Below are positions 16,084-25,489 of a stretch of 64,000 bases of DNA, piece after piece. Position 1 is the stretch's first letter, and the number at the start of each line of letters is the position of its first letter. Position numbers and translations under genes: made by a program. The notes below the pieces were generated by a model, which was given only the letters and a program-made list of their open reading frames with translations, ran no database searches and had not been told where the DNA came from. This stretch comes from Gloeomargarita sp. SKYG116 (lineage in GTDB: Bacteria > Cyanobacteriota > Cyanobacteriia > Gloeomargaritales > Gloeomargaritaceae), in assembly GCA_025056115.1 (NCBI GenBank), contig JANWVM010000008.1, forward strand, positions 294 to 64,293, read 5' to 3'.

Positions 16084-17056
16084 GCGGGGCAGCAGGCAGT
16101 TGGGATTGGCGTTGGCCACTGACCACGCTAGCTCCCACAAAAGCACCCACCAATGCACCTACTGTCACTGCCGCCAGCCACACCACAAAATTCGGCGCTT
16201 GACGGTTGGCTTGTTCCACTTTTTTCTCCAAGGCTTTGAGCTGTTCGACGACGGCATCGGTGCGGGGTATATGACCAAGGGCCTGGTCTAAATGCTGCAT
16301 GGCGTTGGTCAGTTGATTCAATGTCTCAGCAGTTAGTTGTTGCGTTTCGAGTTGGGATTGCATCGTGTTTAACCGTTCATTGAGCGCGTGTATTTCTAGG
16401 GACAGGTTTTGTTGCAGGCGGGACAAGGCTGTTGTCATCTCCTGCAGATGGGGCGATAAGGTATCAGCAGGCGGACGGTGATGCAGCTCTTGCAACCGCG
16501 CTTCTAGGGTTTGCAATTGGGCAAGGATTGGCATCAGGTCGGGTGGCGCAGGTAATTCATGCAGCCAAGCTGGTTTTTGTTGCAATTGCTGGTTGAGTTC
16601 TGCCAGTTGGGCTTCGATGCGCAGCCAATGATCGACTGGAGCCTGCTCCGTAACCGCAACGCCTACGTGGCCGGGGGAGGAAGCAATCATCGGTAGGACA
16701 GCGTTGATGCGTTCTTCCAGTTGCTCTTGGGTGAACTGTTTCGCCAAAAAATCAAAGCCCACAAACGGATAACCGAATTTGTTCACCACTTCGTCATAGC
16801 TACTGGAAATAATAATCACCGGCGTGTCGGCAAATTTGGGATTGGCTCGCAGCGCTTGATAAACGTCGTAGCCGTTCATGCCAGGCATGATAAAGTCCAG
16901 CAAGATCACGTCAGGGTTAATCTCTTCTGCTTTCGCCAAACCTGAGGGGCCGTCCTTGGCCTCATACACTTCAAAACGGTCACCTGATAATTGCTCAACC
17001 AAGGATTTGCGAATTAGAATACTGTCGTCAATCACGAGAATCTTGTACTTTGGCAT
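16046..17056 (-). CDS. Response regulator with coiled coil and C-terminal membrane helix
   Basis: A 336-aa protein. Residues 1-125 form a receiver domain: acidic pair D10-D11, phosphoacceptor D54 (VILLDFIMPGMNGY), and conserved Lys in FDFLAKQF. Residues ~140-275 are Gln- and Leu-rich heptad-like helices (coiled coil). Near the C-terminus a hydrophobic segment VVWLAAVTVGALVGAFVGAS is a predicted membrane helix, then a short Ser/Pro/Ala tail. No DNA-binding or enzymatic output domain is present. Membrane tethering of a receiver through a C-terminal helix is unusual; output is presumably by protein interaction. Confidence 0.85.
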   Translation of the reverse strand: MPKYKILVIDDSILIRKSLVEQLSGDRFEVYEAKDGPSGLAKAEEINPDVILLDFIMPGMNGYDVYQALRANPKFADTPVIIISSSYDEVVNKFGYPFVGFDFLAKQFTQEQLEERINAVLPMIASSPGHVGVAVTEQAPVDHWLRIEAQLAELNQQLQQKPAWLHELPAPPDLMPILAQLQTLEARLQELHHRPPADTLSPHLQEMTTALSRLQQNLSLEIHALNERLNTMQSQLETQQLTAETLNQLTNAMQHLDQALGHIPRTDAVVEQLKALEKKVEQANRQAPNFVVWLAAVTVGALVGAFVGASVVSGQRQSQLPAAPPSSISAGVARAR

Positions 17057-17108
17057 GAGGACACCCCTCGAATAACCCTTGGTTTAGTTTTACCAGAGGT
17101 TTGGCAAT

Positions 17109-17882
17109 TCAGGTGTTAGCTTCACCACAGCAGCGGACGGGAATCCCCTGTTGATGCAGATAGGCTTTGATTTCGGCAATGGTCAACTCCCCGTAGTGCA
17201 GTAGAGATGCCAACAGGGCAGCAGCAGCTCGACCGTGAGTCAACACATCGGCAATGTGCTGGCAATTTCCCGCCCCTCCAGAGGCAATCACCGGTACAGG
17301 CACCCGTTCTGCAATTGTTTGCGTCAAACGCAAGTCATAACCGGCTTTGGTGCCGTCCGCATCCATGCTAGTCACCAGAAGTTCGCCAGCCCCCCGCTGC
17401 ACCACCTCTTCCGCCCAGGCGATGGCATCTTTGCCCGTATCCTCGCGTCCGCCGCGCACCCACACCGTCCAGCGGTCCCCCACCCAGCGGGCATCAATCG
17501 CAATCACAATACACTGCCGACCAAAGCGTTCACTCGCCTGGTTCACCAACTCCGGGTTGCGCACCGCCGCTGAATTCAGACTCACTTTATCCGCGCCCGC
17601 CCGGAGAATGGCTTTGATCATTTCCAAATCGCCAATGCCGCCCCCCACGGTCAGTGGGATAAAGACTTGACTAGCCGTGCGTTCAATGACATCTAAAAGC
17701 GCATGGCGACCTTCATGGGTAGCACTAATGTCTAGAAACACCAATTCATCGGCACCAGCTTGGTCGTAGGCTTGGGCAAGCGCGACTGGGTCTCCCGCAT
17801 CTCGCAGGTTGACAAAATTAACCCCCTTAACGACCCGCCCTGCGTGGACATCCAGGCAAGGAATGATTCGTTTGGCCAACAT
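17109..17882 (-). CDS. hisF: Imidazole glycerol phosphate synthase, cyclase subunit
   Basis: Beta/alpha barrel that forms imidazole glycerol phosphate and AICAR in histidine synthesis, working with HisH. The 257-aa protein begins [20 protein letters not shown] (catalytic Asp in CLDV) and contains [35 protein letters not shown] (second catalytic Asp) and VIASGGAG. The upstream extension of the frame runs antisense through the tRNA gene and was discarded. Confidence 0.96.
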   Translation of the reverse strand: MLAKRIIPCLDVHAGRVVKGVNFVNLRDAGDPVALAQAYDQAGADELVFLDISATHEGRHALLDVIERTASQVFIPLTVGGGIGDLEMIKAILRAGADKVSLNSAAVRNPELVNQASERFGRQCIVIAIDARWVGDRWTVWVRGGREDTGKDAIAWAEEVVQRGAGELLVTSMDADGTKAGYDLRLTQTIAERVPVPVIASGGAGNCQHIADVLTHGRAAAALLASLLHYGELTIAEIKAYLHQQGIPVRCCGEANT

Positions 17883-17903
17883 AATCCTCACTATAGCAAG
17901 GGC

Positions 17904-17909
17904 TATAAT
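17904..17909 (+). promoter_or_regulatory. TATAAT -10 element of the tRNA-Leu gene
   Basis: A perfect TATAAT hexamer lies 11 nt before the first base of the tRNA. No clear -35 hexamer is seen at 16-18 nt spacing. It sits in the short divergent space between hisF and the tRNA. Confidence 0.5.
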
Positions 17910-17920
17910 GAAGATCGCCT

Positions 17921-18000
<80 letters not shown>

Positions 18001-18055
18001 TTTGATGGAGCTAGAGGTGTTTGGTTAGCAGAGAGCATGTAAGTATGTTGTATGA

Positions 18056-18261
18056 ATGTAACAGCGATTTTGCCAGTATTTTAGTTTTATAGCCAAGCTG
18101 CTTCAGTTCGTCAGAAGGATGAGCAAAAAACCAAGGACGGGGCTGCGCCCTGCGACCCTTAGACAGGACAAACAGAAATGACTCAGCTATATGGCCAGAC
18201 CACTTTAGTTTGTCTTAGGAGACAACTGAAAAAACCAGAACGGGGCTGCGCCCTGCGACCC
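18056..18261. repeat. Degenerate direct tandem repeat, ~103-nt period, with identical 22-nt ends
   Basis: Two consecutive ~103-nt units fill the gap between tRNA-Leu and the next gene. Each ends with the identical 22-mer at 18137-18158 and 18240-18261 (ACGGGGCTGCGCCCTGCGAC plus CC), preceded by an A-rich AAAAAACCA stretch; homology fades toward the 5' side (CTTCAGTTCGTC versus CTTTAGTTTGTC). Within the 22-mer, GGGC-TGC-GCCC forms a short hairpin. No open frame crosses the region, which otherwise (18001-18324) shows no gene. Confidence 0.7.
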
Positions 18262-18324
18262 AGGGAATAGCAACCATAAATAGCCTAGCTATACAATCTG
18301 GGTGATGGATGTGAGTCAACGCCG

Positions 18325-18666
18325 ATGCGCTTCCTGTTTCGCTTGATCGGTTTGGCCTTAGTGCTTTACGGTCTCTACGTCCTAGGCGAAAACATTTTTA
18401 TTACTACCCGACCGTCTCCCTTCATCTGGCGAGGGGTAGCTGCCGATGGCGCGGTGCTGGCTTTGGTGGTAGGTGTACTGATGCTGGTTTTCTTGCCAAG
18501 GGACGCCAAAAGTTGGGGTTTGATCCCTATTGTTGCGGCGATTGTGTTAATTGTCGCTAGCGGTTATGCTGTGTTGGAACCCACCACGCTTTGGCAACTG
18601 TTTGTATCACTACTGGCGATTACTGCAGGGTATTCTCTACTGACAACAGGACGTTTGCCCTTGTAA
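18325..18666 (+). CDS. Small multi-helix membrane protein, unknown
   Basis: A 113-aa protein made almost entirely of four hydrophobic helices (about residues 5-25, 38-58, 65-83, 90-108), starting MRFLFRLIGLALVLYGLYVL. No charged active-site pattern is visible, and I do not recognise the family. Convergent with the glycosyltransferase gene whose stop lies 4 nt away. Confidence 0.7.
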   Translation: MRFLFRLIGLALVLYGLYVLGENIFITTRPSPFIWRGVAADGAVLALVVGVLMLVFLPRDAKSWGLIPIVAAIVLIVASGYAVLEPTTLWQLFVSLLAITAGYSLLTTGRLPL

Positions 18667-18670
18667 CAGG

Positions 18671-20251
18671 CTACAACTTCGGCAATGGACACGTTGCAGG
18701 TGCGGCTTTGGGTGTAAACTCAACATCTGGGCCAACGAGCGTGTAGTTTTCTGCTTGGCCGTAAACACGATGCCCTGGTAAATTGACCTGGCTTAACTCT
18801 TTAGTCTTGATGAGTAAAAAGGGACGGGGTGAACGCGCTTGCCAAAACTCTACTAGTTTTTCTTTGGGATGGGCTTCGATGCGCCGGCCACTGTAAAAAT
18901 CCAAGGTTCTCCGGCTGTGATGACGGGAAATATAAACGTCATAGTTGGGTGGGACAAATTCTCTCACCAATTGGGCGACGGGTTTCACAGCAAATTCGGA
19001 GTTGTTCAATTCCCAGTTCCAATAGGGGGTGGTCATCAAAGCTACGATGGATAAGTAAAAGCCCCCTGTTAATATCACCAGAAACTGCCGCTTTTGTCGC
19101 CAGAGATACCAAGTAGTTCCTGCTAGCGTCATCGTTAATATCAGCAGTACTCCGAGCAACTCTAATTGCCCTGCGATTAGCCCGTAGTAAATTCCGGCGC
19201 CAATCGCTCCCACTGTTAAGAACCCAAATACATAAGCCCACCAGCGCGGCCAGATAACTTTGCATTGCCAGATTTGAGTGATGTAGGCTCCCACCGTCAA
19301 GGCAAAAAAGGGATATACGGGCATCACATACCAGGTGATTTTTGTGGTCATCGCTGAGATAACGCCCAGAAATATCCCAGTTCCCAGTAGGCTCAATTTT
19401 GCCCAGGATTCATCCCGTTTTCGACAGGCATTGACCAACCCCAGCGGCCAAAAGAAAAACCAGGGCCAACTGTGGAAAAACAAGTGCTGCACGTAATACC
19501 AGGGGGGACCCGGTTCACCACCAACCACTTCCCAGGTGCGGGCGAGGCTTTGTTTCACCAAGTGCCCTTGGATGAACACAGGACCATAGTGAAGAAGTTG
19601 CAGCATAAACCAACTCAGCCCAGGTAACGTTCCTAACACCAATCCCACCCAAAACCCTGGCTTTTTGAGTACCTGGGGACTATCCCACAGCAAAAAGGCC
19701 AGCGCAATCACCCCCAGCGGCACCGCAATTAACCCTTTGGTCAAGGCCAGCAGTCCCAGCAGCAACCCCATCACCCAACTCCAGCGCACCTGCTGTCGAG
19801 TGAGTGCGGTGGCCACCAATAGCCAGACCAAGCCGGTGACCACTGTGCCATCCAACATCGCCAAGCGCCCGTGTCGCACCACCGGCAACAGGGTCAAAAA
19901 CACCAAAGCTGACCAGCGCGCCGCTAATTCTTGACCAAAGACTTGCCACCCCAAAACGTACATCCCTGGCACAGCCAGCGCACTCAATAAGGCCGCCGGT
20001 AAGCGGGTTGTCCAGTCGGTTATCCCCCCCAAGTGATAGGCAGCAGCGGTTAACCAATGCACCAGCGGCGGTTTGTTGAGATAGGGTTCGCCCATGCGGG
20101 TGGGGAACAACCAGTTGCCCGTGCAAAAAATATCCCGCGCCACCAGAGCAACTTGACCTTCATCCACATCCCGCAGCGGTACATTGTCCAGACGGATCAA
20201 CCACGCCACGAGCGAGAGAACCGTCAACCCCAGGAGCCACCGCCGGTTCAT
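18671..20251 (-). CDS. ArnT/PMT-like glycosyltransferase family 39 membrane protein
   Basis: A 526-aa protein with about 11-12 hydrophobic helices. The first loop carries NVPLRDVDEGQVALVARDIF and RMGEPYLNKPPLVHWLTA, the acidic and KPP motifs of GT-C enzymes such as ArnT and dolichyl/undecaprenyl-phosphate mannosyltransferases, which transfer lipid-linked sugars on the outer face of the membrane. A soluble domain follows the last helix. Acceptor unknown. The ATG overlaps the stop of the upstream GAF gene (ATGA), so the two are co-translated; the longer upstream frame is antisense noise. Confidence 0.88.
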   Translation of the reverse strand: MNRRWLLGLTVLSLVAWLIRLDNVPLRDVDEGQVALVARDIFCTGNWLFPTRMGEPYLNKPPLVHWLTAAAYHLGGITDWTTRLPAALLSALAVPGMYVLGWQVFGQELAARWSALVFLTLLPVVRHGRLAMLDGTVVTGLVWLLVATALTRQQVRWSWVMGLLLGLLALTKGLIAVPLGVIALAFLLWDSPQVLKKPGFWVGLVLGTLPGLSWFMLQLLHYGPVFIQGHLVKQSLARTWEVVGGEPGPPWYYVQHLFFHSWPWFFFWPLGLVNACRKRDESWAKLSLLGTGIFLGVISAMTTKITWYVMPVYPFFALTVGAYITQIWQCKVIWPRWWAYVFGFLTVGAIGAGIYYGLIAGQLELLGVLLILTMTLAGTTWYLWRQKRQFLVILTGGFYLSIVALMTTPYWNWELNNSEFAVKPVAQLVREFVPPNYDVYISRHHSRRTLDFYSGRRIEAHPKEKLVEFWQARSPRPFLLIKTKELSQVNLPGHRVYGQAENYTLVGPDVEFTPKAAPATCPLPKL

Positions 20252-22911
20252 AGGGCCAGGGAGAGCCACAGGCGACTGGAAAAGCGTTGATCCGGTAATT
20301 TTTCGTAAAACAGTTCGCCGCCCATCTGTTGCACCTGCAACCGGCACAAGAAGAGTTCCCGCATCGGCGACGTGTTCAACACACCCTTGCCCAGGGGGTC
20401 GGGATGGTCTGGGCGCAGTTGCTCCAGCAGCGTTTCGGGGATGGGGCCGTAATCGGTAATCGCGACTTCCATCAGGCCGTTGGGAACAAGTTGGCACCAA
20501 ATATCCACCCGTCCCTGCTGGGGAGAACGCTGGCACGCAAAGCGCAGCAATTCCGCTAGGATAAATTCCAACCGTTCCCCGTCCCCTAGGACCTGCGCTT
20601 TTTCTGGTCCCTGCTGATGCACGCGAAACCAAACTTGCCGTTCACTCATCAGGTCTTGCACCCGCGCCGACACCCGCCGCAATAACCCCGCTAACGGCAC
20701 CGGCTGGAGATGCAGGGACAGGTCGGGTTGCAGCCACCGGCGAGCCTGTTGTGCTTTTGCCGGCCATTGCTCAGGAATCAAGCTGCTTATCTCAGCCGCC
20801 CATTCCGGCCATAGGCATTGCCGCCACCAATCCTGGCACGCCAATTCCAAGTAGCCCTGTTGCCAGTCTTGCAACCGTTGCCTGAAGGACTGCTCCCGCG
20901 CCATGACCTGAGCCAGGACTTGCAAGAGATGAACCGTTGGGGACGGCCAAGGGTCTTGCCCGCGGTCTAGTAACATCAGCAGAGCTTGCGCCGGTTCACC
21001 AATGGGTACGGCTAAAATTCGCTCAATCCCTGGGCCAGTCAACCACCGCCGCGTTTCGGGTTCCAAATCCACGCCACTTTGCACCCAGGGTTCCGATTGG
21101 CGAATGACCTGTTGAATGAACGGATCATCATCGAGCGAAATATCTACGTCGGTTGCCACCGCAAATGGTTCCTGCTGGGGATGGGCGACCACCACTTGAC
21201 CGGTCTGAGCGCCTGCGGCCCACGTCACCAAGGCCACCTGGGGCACGTCCAAGGCTTGGGCCAGATATTGCACCAACGCCGATGGCTTCTCTACCAGTGT
21301 CAACGCCTGCGCCAGCGCTTGGTAGAGACGGGTTTGGGACGCCTGCGCCTGATGGAGGTACCATTGCCGCGCCACTACCCCCAACTGTCGCGCCACCGCC
21401 TGGGCAAATTGACGGTCCTGGAGACGCCAGTCGTAGGGTTGGGAGCAGGTTAAAACCAATAAGATTTCTGGTGGTCGTTCCGGTACCGCATTGGCAGCCA
21501 AGACAGCTTGCACCCCTTGATTCTGCAGGGTTTGCCGCCAGGTCATCAGTTTTAAGTCCGTTTGCCAGTTGGGGACAGCCAGCACGGGATGGTCGCGGCT
21601 CAAGGCTTCGTAATCGAGTTCGTATAGGGCGGCCAATGGTCCTACAATCGGTCGCTTCTTGAAACTCTGATGCACGATGTCGTAGTGACGGCTGTCAGGA
21701 TTCTGGTGCAACAACAACCAGCGGTCGCCCGGTAGATGCTGGTCGAGAATTTGTCCCGCCGTTTTGAGCGCCTGTTGCCAGTCTTGTGTGCCGTAAATCG
21801 CTTGGGCGATGCCGATATGCACCTTCTGTTCAGTTTCCAGTCGCATCAGGGTTTGGGATAAATCGGCCAGGGGCGATAGCAGCGCAATGAGTTGGGCGAC
21901 GCCCTGAACAGCCGTCTCGGCAAAGGCATCCCAGGGTCGCGGTTGACGACTCAAACAGGCGCAAAACCCCAGCAACTGTTTCGATTCAGGGGCATAGATG
22001 GGAGCGGCAATGAGGGCTTGGGCGTGGTACTGCTGCCAAAACTGGGCACCGATGGCCATCCGTTCTGCCTGGCTTGCATCGGGAATCACGACTCTTTCGG
22101 CCAGCAACAATTCTTGGTACAGCCCTTGCAGCACCGCTAGGGGGATCACGTCGTCCCGACGTAAACGGGGGGCGCTGGCTTTCAGGGTGAACTGACTGGC
22201 GCGTTCGTCGTAGGTGTACAGCAGGGTTTGGTCCGCTCCCACCGCCTGGTGCAGTTGTTCGATGACCAAGGCCAAGCGTTCGTGGTACCCCTTTTGCTGG
22301 CGACATTTGTCCATCACTTGGATGAGAAATTCCCCCGCCTGCTGGGTTTGTTGCCGTTTCTGCCGCTCCTGTAGCCGTTGCAATTGCTGGGTCAGTTCGC
22401 TGAGAAACAAACGCACCCGCAGCTTGCCATCCGGTCGCAGGGTCGCCCCCCACTCGGAAATCCCCAAAAAGGCAATGCCCATACCCCCCGGCAATGGGTA
22501 CACACTTGCCCCCACCGGTCGCCAGCGACTCATCCGATGGACCCATTCGCCCCGGCGGGCTTCTTTGTTCCAGTCGGGAATATCGAGTGGTTGTCCCTGT
22601 TCCAATACCTGTTGCCAGACATCGCCCGCTATGATTTCCAACCGCTGGCGCAATAACGTCCCTTCTTCCTTGGGGTTGGGCACCACGCCATCGCGTCCCA
22701 CCAGGGTTTTGCGCACAGGGTCGTAACTGGCCAGCCATACCCACACCTGTCCCTGGCGTCCATTGACGGCCAACGCCGCTTGCAACTCTTGGGCCAAGTA
22801 CGCCGCACCCTGATGCCAGACCTGTTCCAGGGCGGTGGTGGCCTGCAATTTCTCTATCGCTTGCACCAGCGCTTGCAAACAGGCTTCGTCATTCGACGTT
22901 GCGGCTGACAA
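20248..22911 (-). CDS. Multi-GAF sensor protein with degenerate histidine-kinase ATPase domain
   Basis: An 887-aa soluble protein. Several GAF-like modules are suggested by recurring patterns: an N-terminal one ending around GMGIAFLGISEWG, then ones near GADQTLLYTYDERASQFTL, GDRWLLLHQNPDSRHYDIVHQ and VAHPQQEPFAVA, joined by Gln-rich helices. The final ~110 residues resemble an HATPase: ERLEFILAELLRFACQ (N box, but Asn is missing) and VAITDYGPIPETLL (G1-like). No convincing phospho-His motif is seen, so kinase activity is doubtful. It is translationally coupled to the GT39-like gene, which it may regulate. Confidence 0.8.
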   Translation of the reverse strand: MSAATSNDEACLQALVQAIEKLQATTALEQVWHQGAAYLAQELQAALAVNGRQGQVWVWLASYDPVRKTLVGRDGVVPNPKEEGTLLRQRLEIIAGDVWQQVLEQGQPLDIPDWNKEARRGEWVHRMSRWRPVGASVYPLPGGMGIAFLGISEWGATLRPDGKLRVRLFLSELTQQLQRLQERQKRQQTQQAGEFLIQVMDKCRQQKGYHERLALVIEQLHQAVGADQTLLYTYDERASQFTLKASAPRLRRDDVIPLAVLQGLYQELLLAERVVIPDASQAERMAIGAQFWQQYHAQALIAAPIYAPESKQLLGFCACLSRQPRPWDAFAETAVQGVAQLIALLSPLADLSQTLMRLETEQKVHIGIAQAIYGTQDWQQALKTAGQILDQHLPGDRWLLLHQNPDSRHYDIVHQSFKKRPIVGPLAALYELDYEALSRDHPVLAVPNWQTDLKLMTWRQTLQNQGVQAVLAANAVPERPPEILLVLTCSQPYDWRLQDRQFAQAVARQLGVVARQWYLHQAQASQTRLYQALAQALTLVEKPSALVQYLAQALDVPQVALVTWAAGAQTGQVVVAHPQQEPFAVATDVDISLDDDPFIQQVIRQSEPWVQSGVDLEPETRRWLTGPGIERILAVPIGEPAQALLMLLDRGQDPWPSPTVHLLQVLAQVMAREQSFRQRLQDWQQGYLELACQDWWRQCLWPEWAAEISSLIPEQWPAKAQQARRWLQPDLSLHLQPVPLAGLLRRVSARVQDLMSERQVWFRVHQQGPEKAQVLGDGERLEFILAELLRFACQRSPQQGRVDIWCQLVPNGLMEVAITDYGPIPETLLEQLRPDHPDPLGKGVLNTSPMRELFLCRLQVQQMGGELFYEKLPDQRFSSRLWLSLAL

Positions 22912-22952
22912 CGGTATGGACTCCGAACCCCACTCCCTTCAGCTTATCAGGG

Positions 22953-24740
22953 TCACAGCGTTGCTTCTAGCCGGTCCAGCAATTCCGCAATCGTGTCCAA
23001 AGCCGCCGTGATCGTCGCCGGTTGCGTTAAATCCACCCCCACGTACTGTCGTAGTGCTGCAATCTGGTCCTGGGAGCCGCCGCTGGCCAGCAACTCCAAA
23101 TAACCGGGGATAAAGTCCTGACCGTGCTGGCGATATTGCTGGTAACAGGCCAGGCTCACAATGCTGGACGCTGTGTACTGGTAGCAATAAAAGGGTTTGA
23201 AAAAGATGTGACTAATCCGCGCCCAGTCCACCGCGTGTTCCGGCAAAACGTCCACGGTGTCACCACACAGTTGTTGATAGAGGGCCAGCCAGGTTTGATT
23301 GACAAATTCGTGGTCAAAACTTCCTTGGGCGGCCCGTTCATGAATCGCTAATTCCAAGCGGCTAATGGTGCTTTGCCGGAACAACAAATTCAATTGGTCT
23401 TCAATCAAGCGCACCAGCAACACGCGCTGTAAATCCCGCTGGTCATGGGCTTGGGCCAGTAAATAGTCCAGCAGTAATAACTCGTTAAAGACCGATGCCA
23501 CTTCCGCCAAGACCATCGGGGGATTGCTGTTGAAATAGGTTTGGTTTTCCCCAATCCAGGCGAAATGCAACCCATGCCCGAGTTCATGGGCCAGCGTGAA
23601 CAGGGAATTGTAATCATCGGTGTACGAAAGCAGCAGAAAACTATTTTTGCCATGCACGTAGGAACAAAAGGCCCCGCCCTGTTTCCCCGGTCGCACTTGG
23701 GCATCCACCCACCGCCGCCGGAAAAATGTTTCCGCCCGTTGCCGGTACGCCGGACTGAATTGCCCCAACGCCGCCAGCAGCAGTTCCACCCCCCGGTCGT
23801 AGTCCACCTGCAAGTCCACTGGTTGCGTGGTTGGCCAAGGCGCTATCACGTCACAGGTGCGGATTTTCATCCCCAGCACGTCGCCCTTGCGCCGGTAGTA
23901 GCGTTGAAATAGGTCGTAACGCGCCGCTGTCCCCTGCATGATGGCGTTGAACACCGTTTCCGGCACTTCATCGGCCAGCAATTGCTTCGCCAGGGTGGAG
24001 GGATACCCCCGCATCTGGTTTTCCAACCGGTGGTCCTGGGCAATGGTGTTGAGGATGTAGCCGTAGAGCAGGTTGTGTTCGGCCAACTGCTCCCGGATGC
24101 TGGTGTAGGCCTGGTAACGGGTGTCGGGGTTGGGATGCATCAGCAACGCGCCCAGTTCTGCTTCCAGTTGGGCGGTTTTGCCTTCAGGCGTGGTCACGGG
24201 ACGGTAACGCAGCGACCCCTGGTGCAACGTATGCAACTGGATAAACGCCTGCCGCCCCGTCAAACTGTCCTGGTTGCGGGTTTGTTCCACCGCTTCGGGG
24301 AGTTGGTAGGGCTGGGTCAACTGTAGGCGCTCCAGGTAGTGCCGGTAAGTCGCCAGCACGGGTGAGGCGGCCAAAGCGGCGAGTTGTTCGGATGGAAGTT
24401 GTTGCAATTCCAGCGCGAAAAACAACACCTGGTTTTCGATGGCTGTAGCTGCCTGGCGCACGTGGTCCAAAACTTGCCGCGCTTGGGTATGGCGGGTGTC
24501 AGCGGCAAAGCGCAGCGCCGGATAGGCCCAGCAGTATCCCAGCCGCTCCCATAGGGCTTCCAACGTTTGCAGCGCCGTGCGCACCTGTTCGGGCGTGAGT
24601 TCCGCCACCCGCCCCCGGTACTGCTGGCGAAAGGTGGTCGCTTGCGCTTGCAGGTTCTGTAAATCCTGTTTCAAGCGAGGGTCGTCCAAGTCCTGGTACA
24701 GCGCGGACAAATCCCACTCGCGGGCGTAGGTGACTGTCAT
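22953..24740 (-). CDS. pepF: Oligoendopeptidase F, M3B family
   Basis: Cytosolic zinc metallopeptidase that degrades short peptides. The 595-aa protein has the zinc motif H385-E386-L-G-H389 in TLAHELGHGLHFAWI, followed about 25 residues later by the third-ligand region NPPMVLAEVASVFNELLL. The opening YAREWDLSALYQDLDDPRL is typical of PepF. Length is normal. It lies 15 nt downstream of rsmE on the same strand. Confidence 0.94.
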   Translation of the reverse strand: MTVTYAREWDLSALYQDLDDPRLKQDLQNLQAQATTFRQQYRGRVAELTPEQVRTALQTLEALWERLGYCWAYPALRFAADTRHTQARQVLDHVRQAATAIENQVLFFALELQQLPSEQLAALAASPVLATYRHYLERLQLTQPYQLPEAVEQTRNQDSLTGRQAFIQLHTLHQGSLRYRPVTTPEGKTAQLEAELGALLMHPNPDTRYQAYTSIREQLAEHNLLYGYILNTIAQDHRLENQMRGYPSTLAKQLLADEVPETVFNAIMQGTAARYDLFQRYYRRKGDVLGMKIRTCDVIAPWPTTQPVDLQVDYDRGVELLLAALGQFSPAYRQRAETFFRRRWVDAQVRPGKQGGAFCSYVHGKNSFLLLSYTDDYNSLFTLAHELGHGLHFAWIGENQTYFNSNPPMVLAEVASVFNELLLLDYLLAQAHDQRDLQRVLLVRLIEDQLNLLFRQSTISRLELAIHERAAQGSFDHEFVNQTWLALYQQLCGDTVDVLPEHAVDWARISHIFFKPFYCYQYTASSIVSLACYQQYRQHGQDFIPGYLELLASGGSQDQIAALRQYVGVDLTQPATITAALDTIAELLDRLEATL

Positions 24741-24755
24741 AACCCATCGCTCCGA

Positions 24756-25484
24756 TTACTTTTCCCATGATGCCGCAACCAGGGCCAGAGCGACCACCGG
24801 CGCCGTAACGCTACGGAGCACCCGCCTGCCCAAGGAAACCAACGTCGCCCCCTGCGCTCGGAACCAGGCCATTTCAGCGTCGCTCCACCCCCCTTCCGGC
24901 CCGATGCATAGCGCCAGCGGTTCCGGTTCTGGACCGAGTACATCGCGCAGGTGGGGAGCATTGGTATCCAGCGCACACACCAAACAGCGCATTGTCGCCA
25001 CTTGCGACCAGGCATCGGCCAGCGATTGGGCGGGCGCAATCCGAGGAATCCACTGGCGCCAGGACTGTTCGGCGGCTTCCGTGGCGATGCGTTGCCAGCG
25101 CTGGTGGCGTGCCGGACTGGGGTGGACTTGGGTGCGTTCGGTTAGCAGGGGAATGATCTGCCGCACACCCAATTCCGTGGTCTGGCGGATCACCTGTTCT
25201 ATCCCATCGCCCTTGGGAATTCCCATCAGAAGTGCGACGGGTGCCGGGAGTTCACAGTCCACAGGCAGCGGTTCCCCGAGTTGCGCGCGGGATGGGCCAG
25301 TTAATTGCGCCAGCCACCAGTGCCCCTGGCCGTCCATAGCGATAAAGGAGTCTCCGGTTCGCAGGCGCAGGACTCGTTCCAGGTAATGGCGTTGCCCAGG
25401 CGTAAGTTGCACCTGCTGGTCCTGGATTTGCTGGGGCTGGATGGCGAGTCGCTGGTACTGGCGTAGGTCGCGTCCATCGGGCAT
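24756..25484 (-). CDS. rsmE: 16S rRNA (uracil-1498-N3)-methyltransferase
   Basis: SPOUT-class enzyme that methylates U1498 in the decoding centre of 16S rRNA. The 242-aa protein has the N-terminal PUA-like segment HYLERVLRLRTGDSFIAMDG, and the SAM-binding knot with LCIGPEGGWSDAEMAWF and LVSLGRRVLRSVTAPVVALA, both diagnostic. Between the ABC ATPase gene (5 nt upstream gap) and pepF. Confidence 0.95.
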   Translation of the reverse strand: MPDGRDLRQYQRLAIQPQQIQDQQVQLTPGQRHYLERVLRLRTGDSFIAMDGQGHWWLAQLTGPSRAQLGEPLPVDCELPAPVALLMGIPKGDGIEQVIRQTTELGVRQIIPLLTERTQVHPSPARHQRWQRIATEAAEQSWRQWIPRIAPAQSLADAWSQVATMRCLVCALDTNAPHLRDVLGPEPEPLALCIGPEGGWSDAEMAWFRAQGATLVSLGRRVLRSVTAPVVALALVAASWEK

Positions 25485-25489
25485 GGAAG

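Noticed and set aside
20252-20632. N-terminal extension of the GT39-like protein (about 127 residues)
   Set aside because: Overlaps the C-terminal coding part of the GAF gene in another frame and is Arg/Pro-rich noise; the ATGA overlap at 20248-20251 marks the real start.
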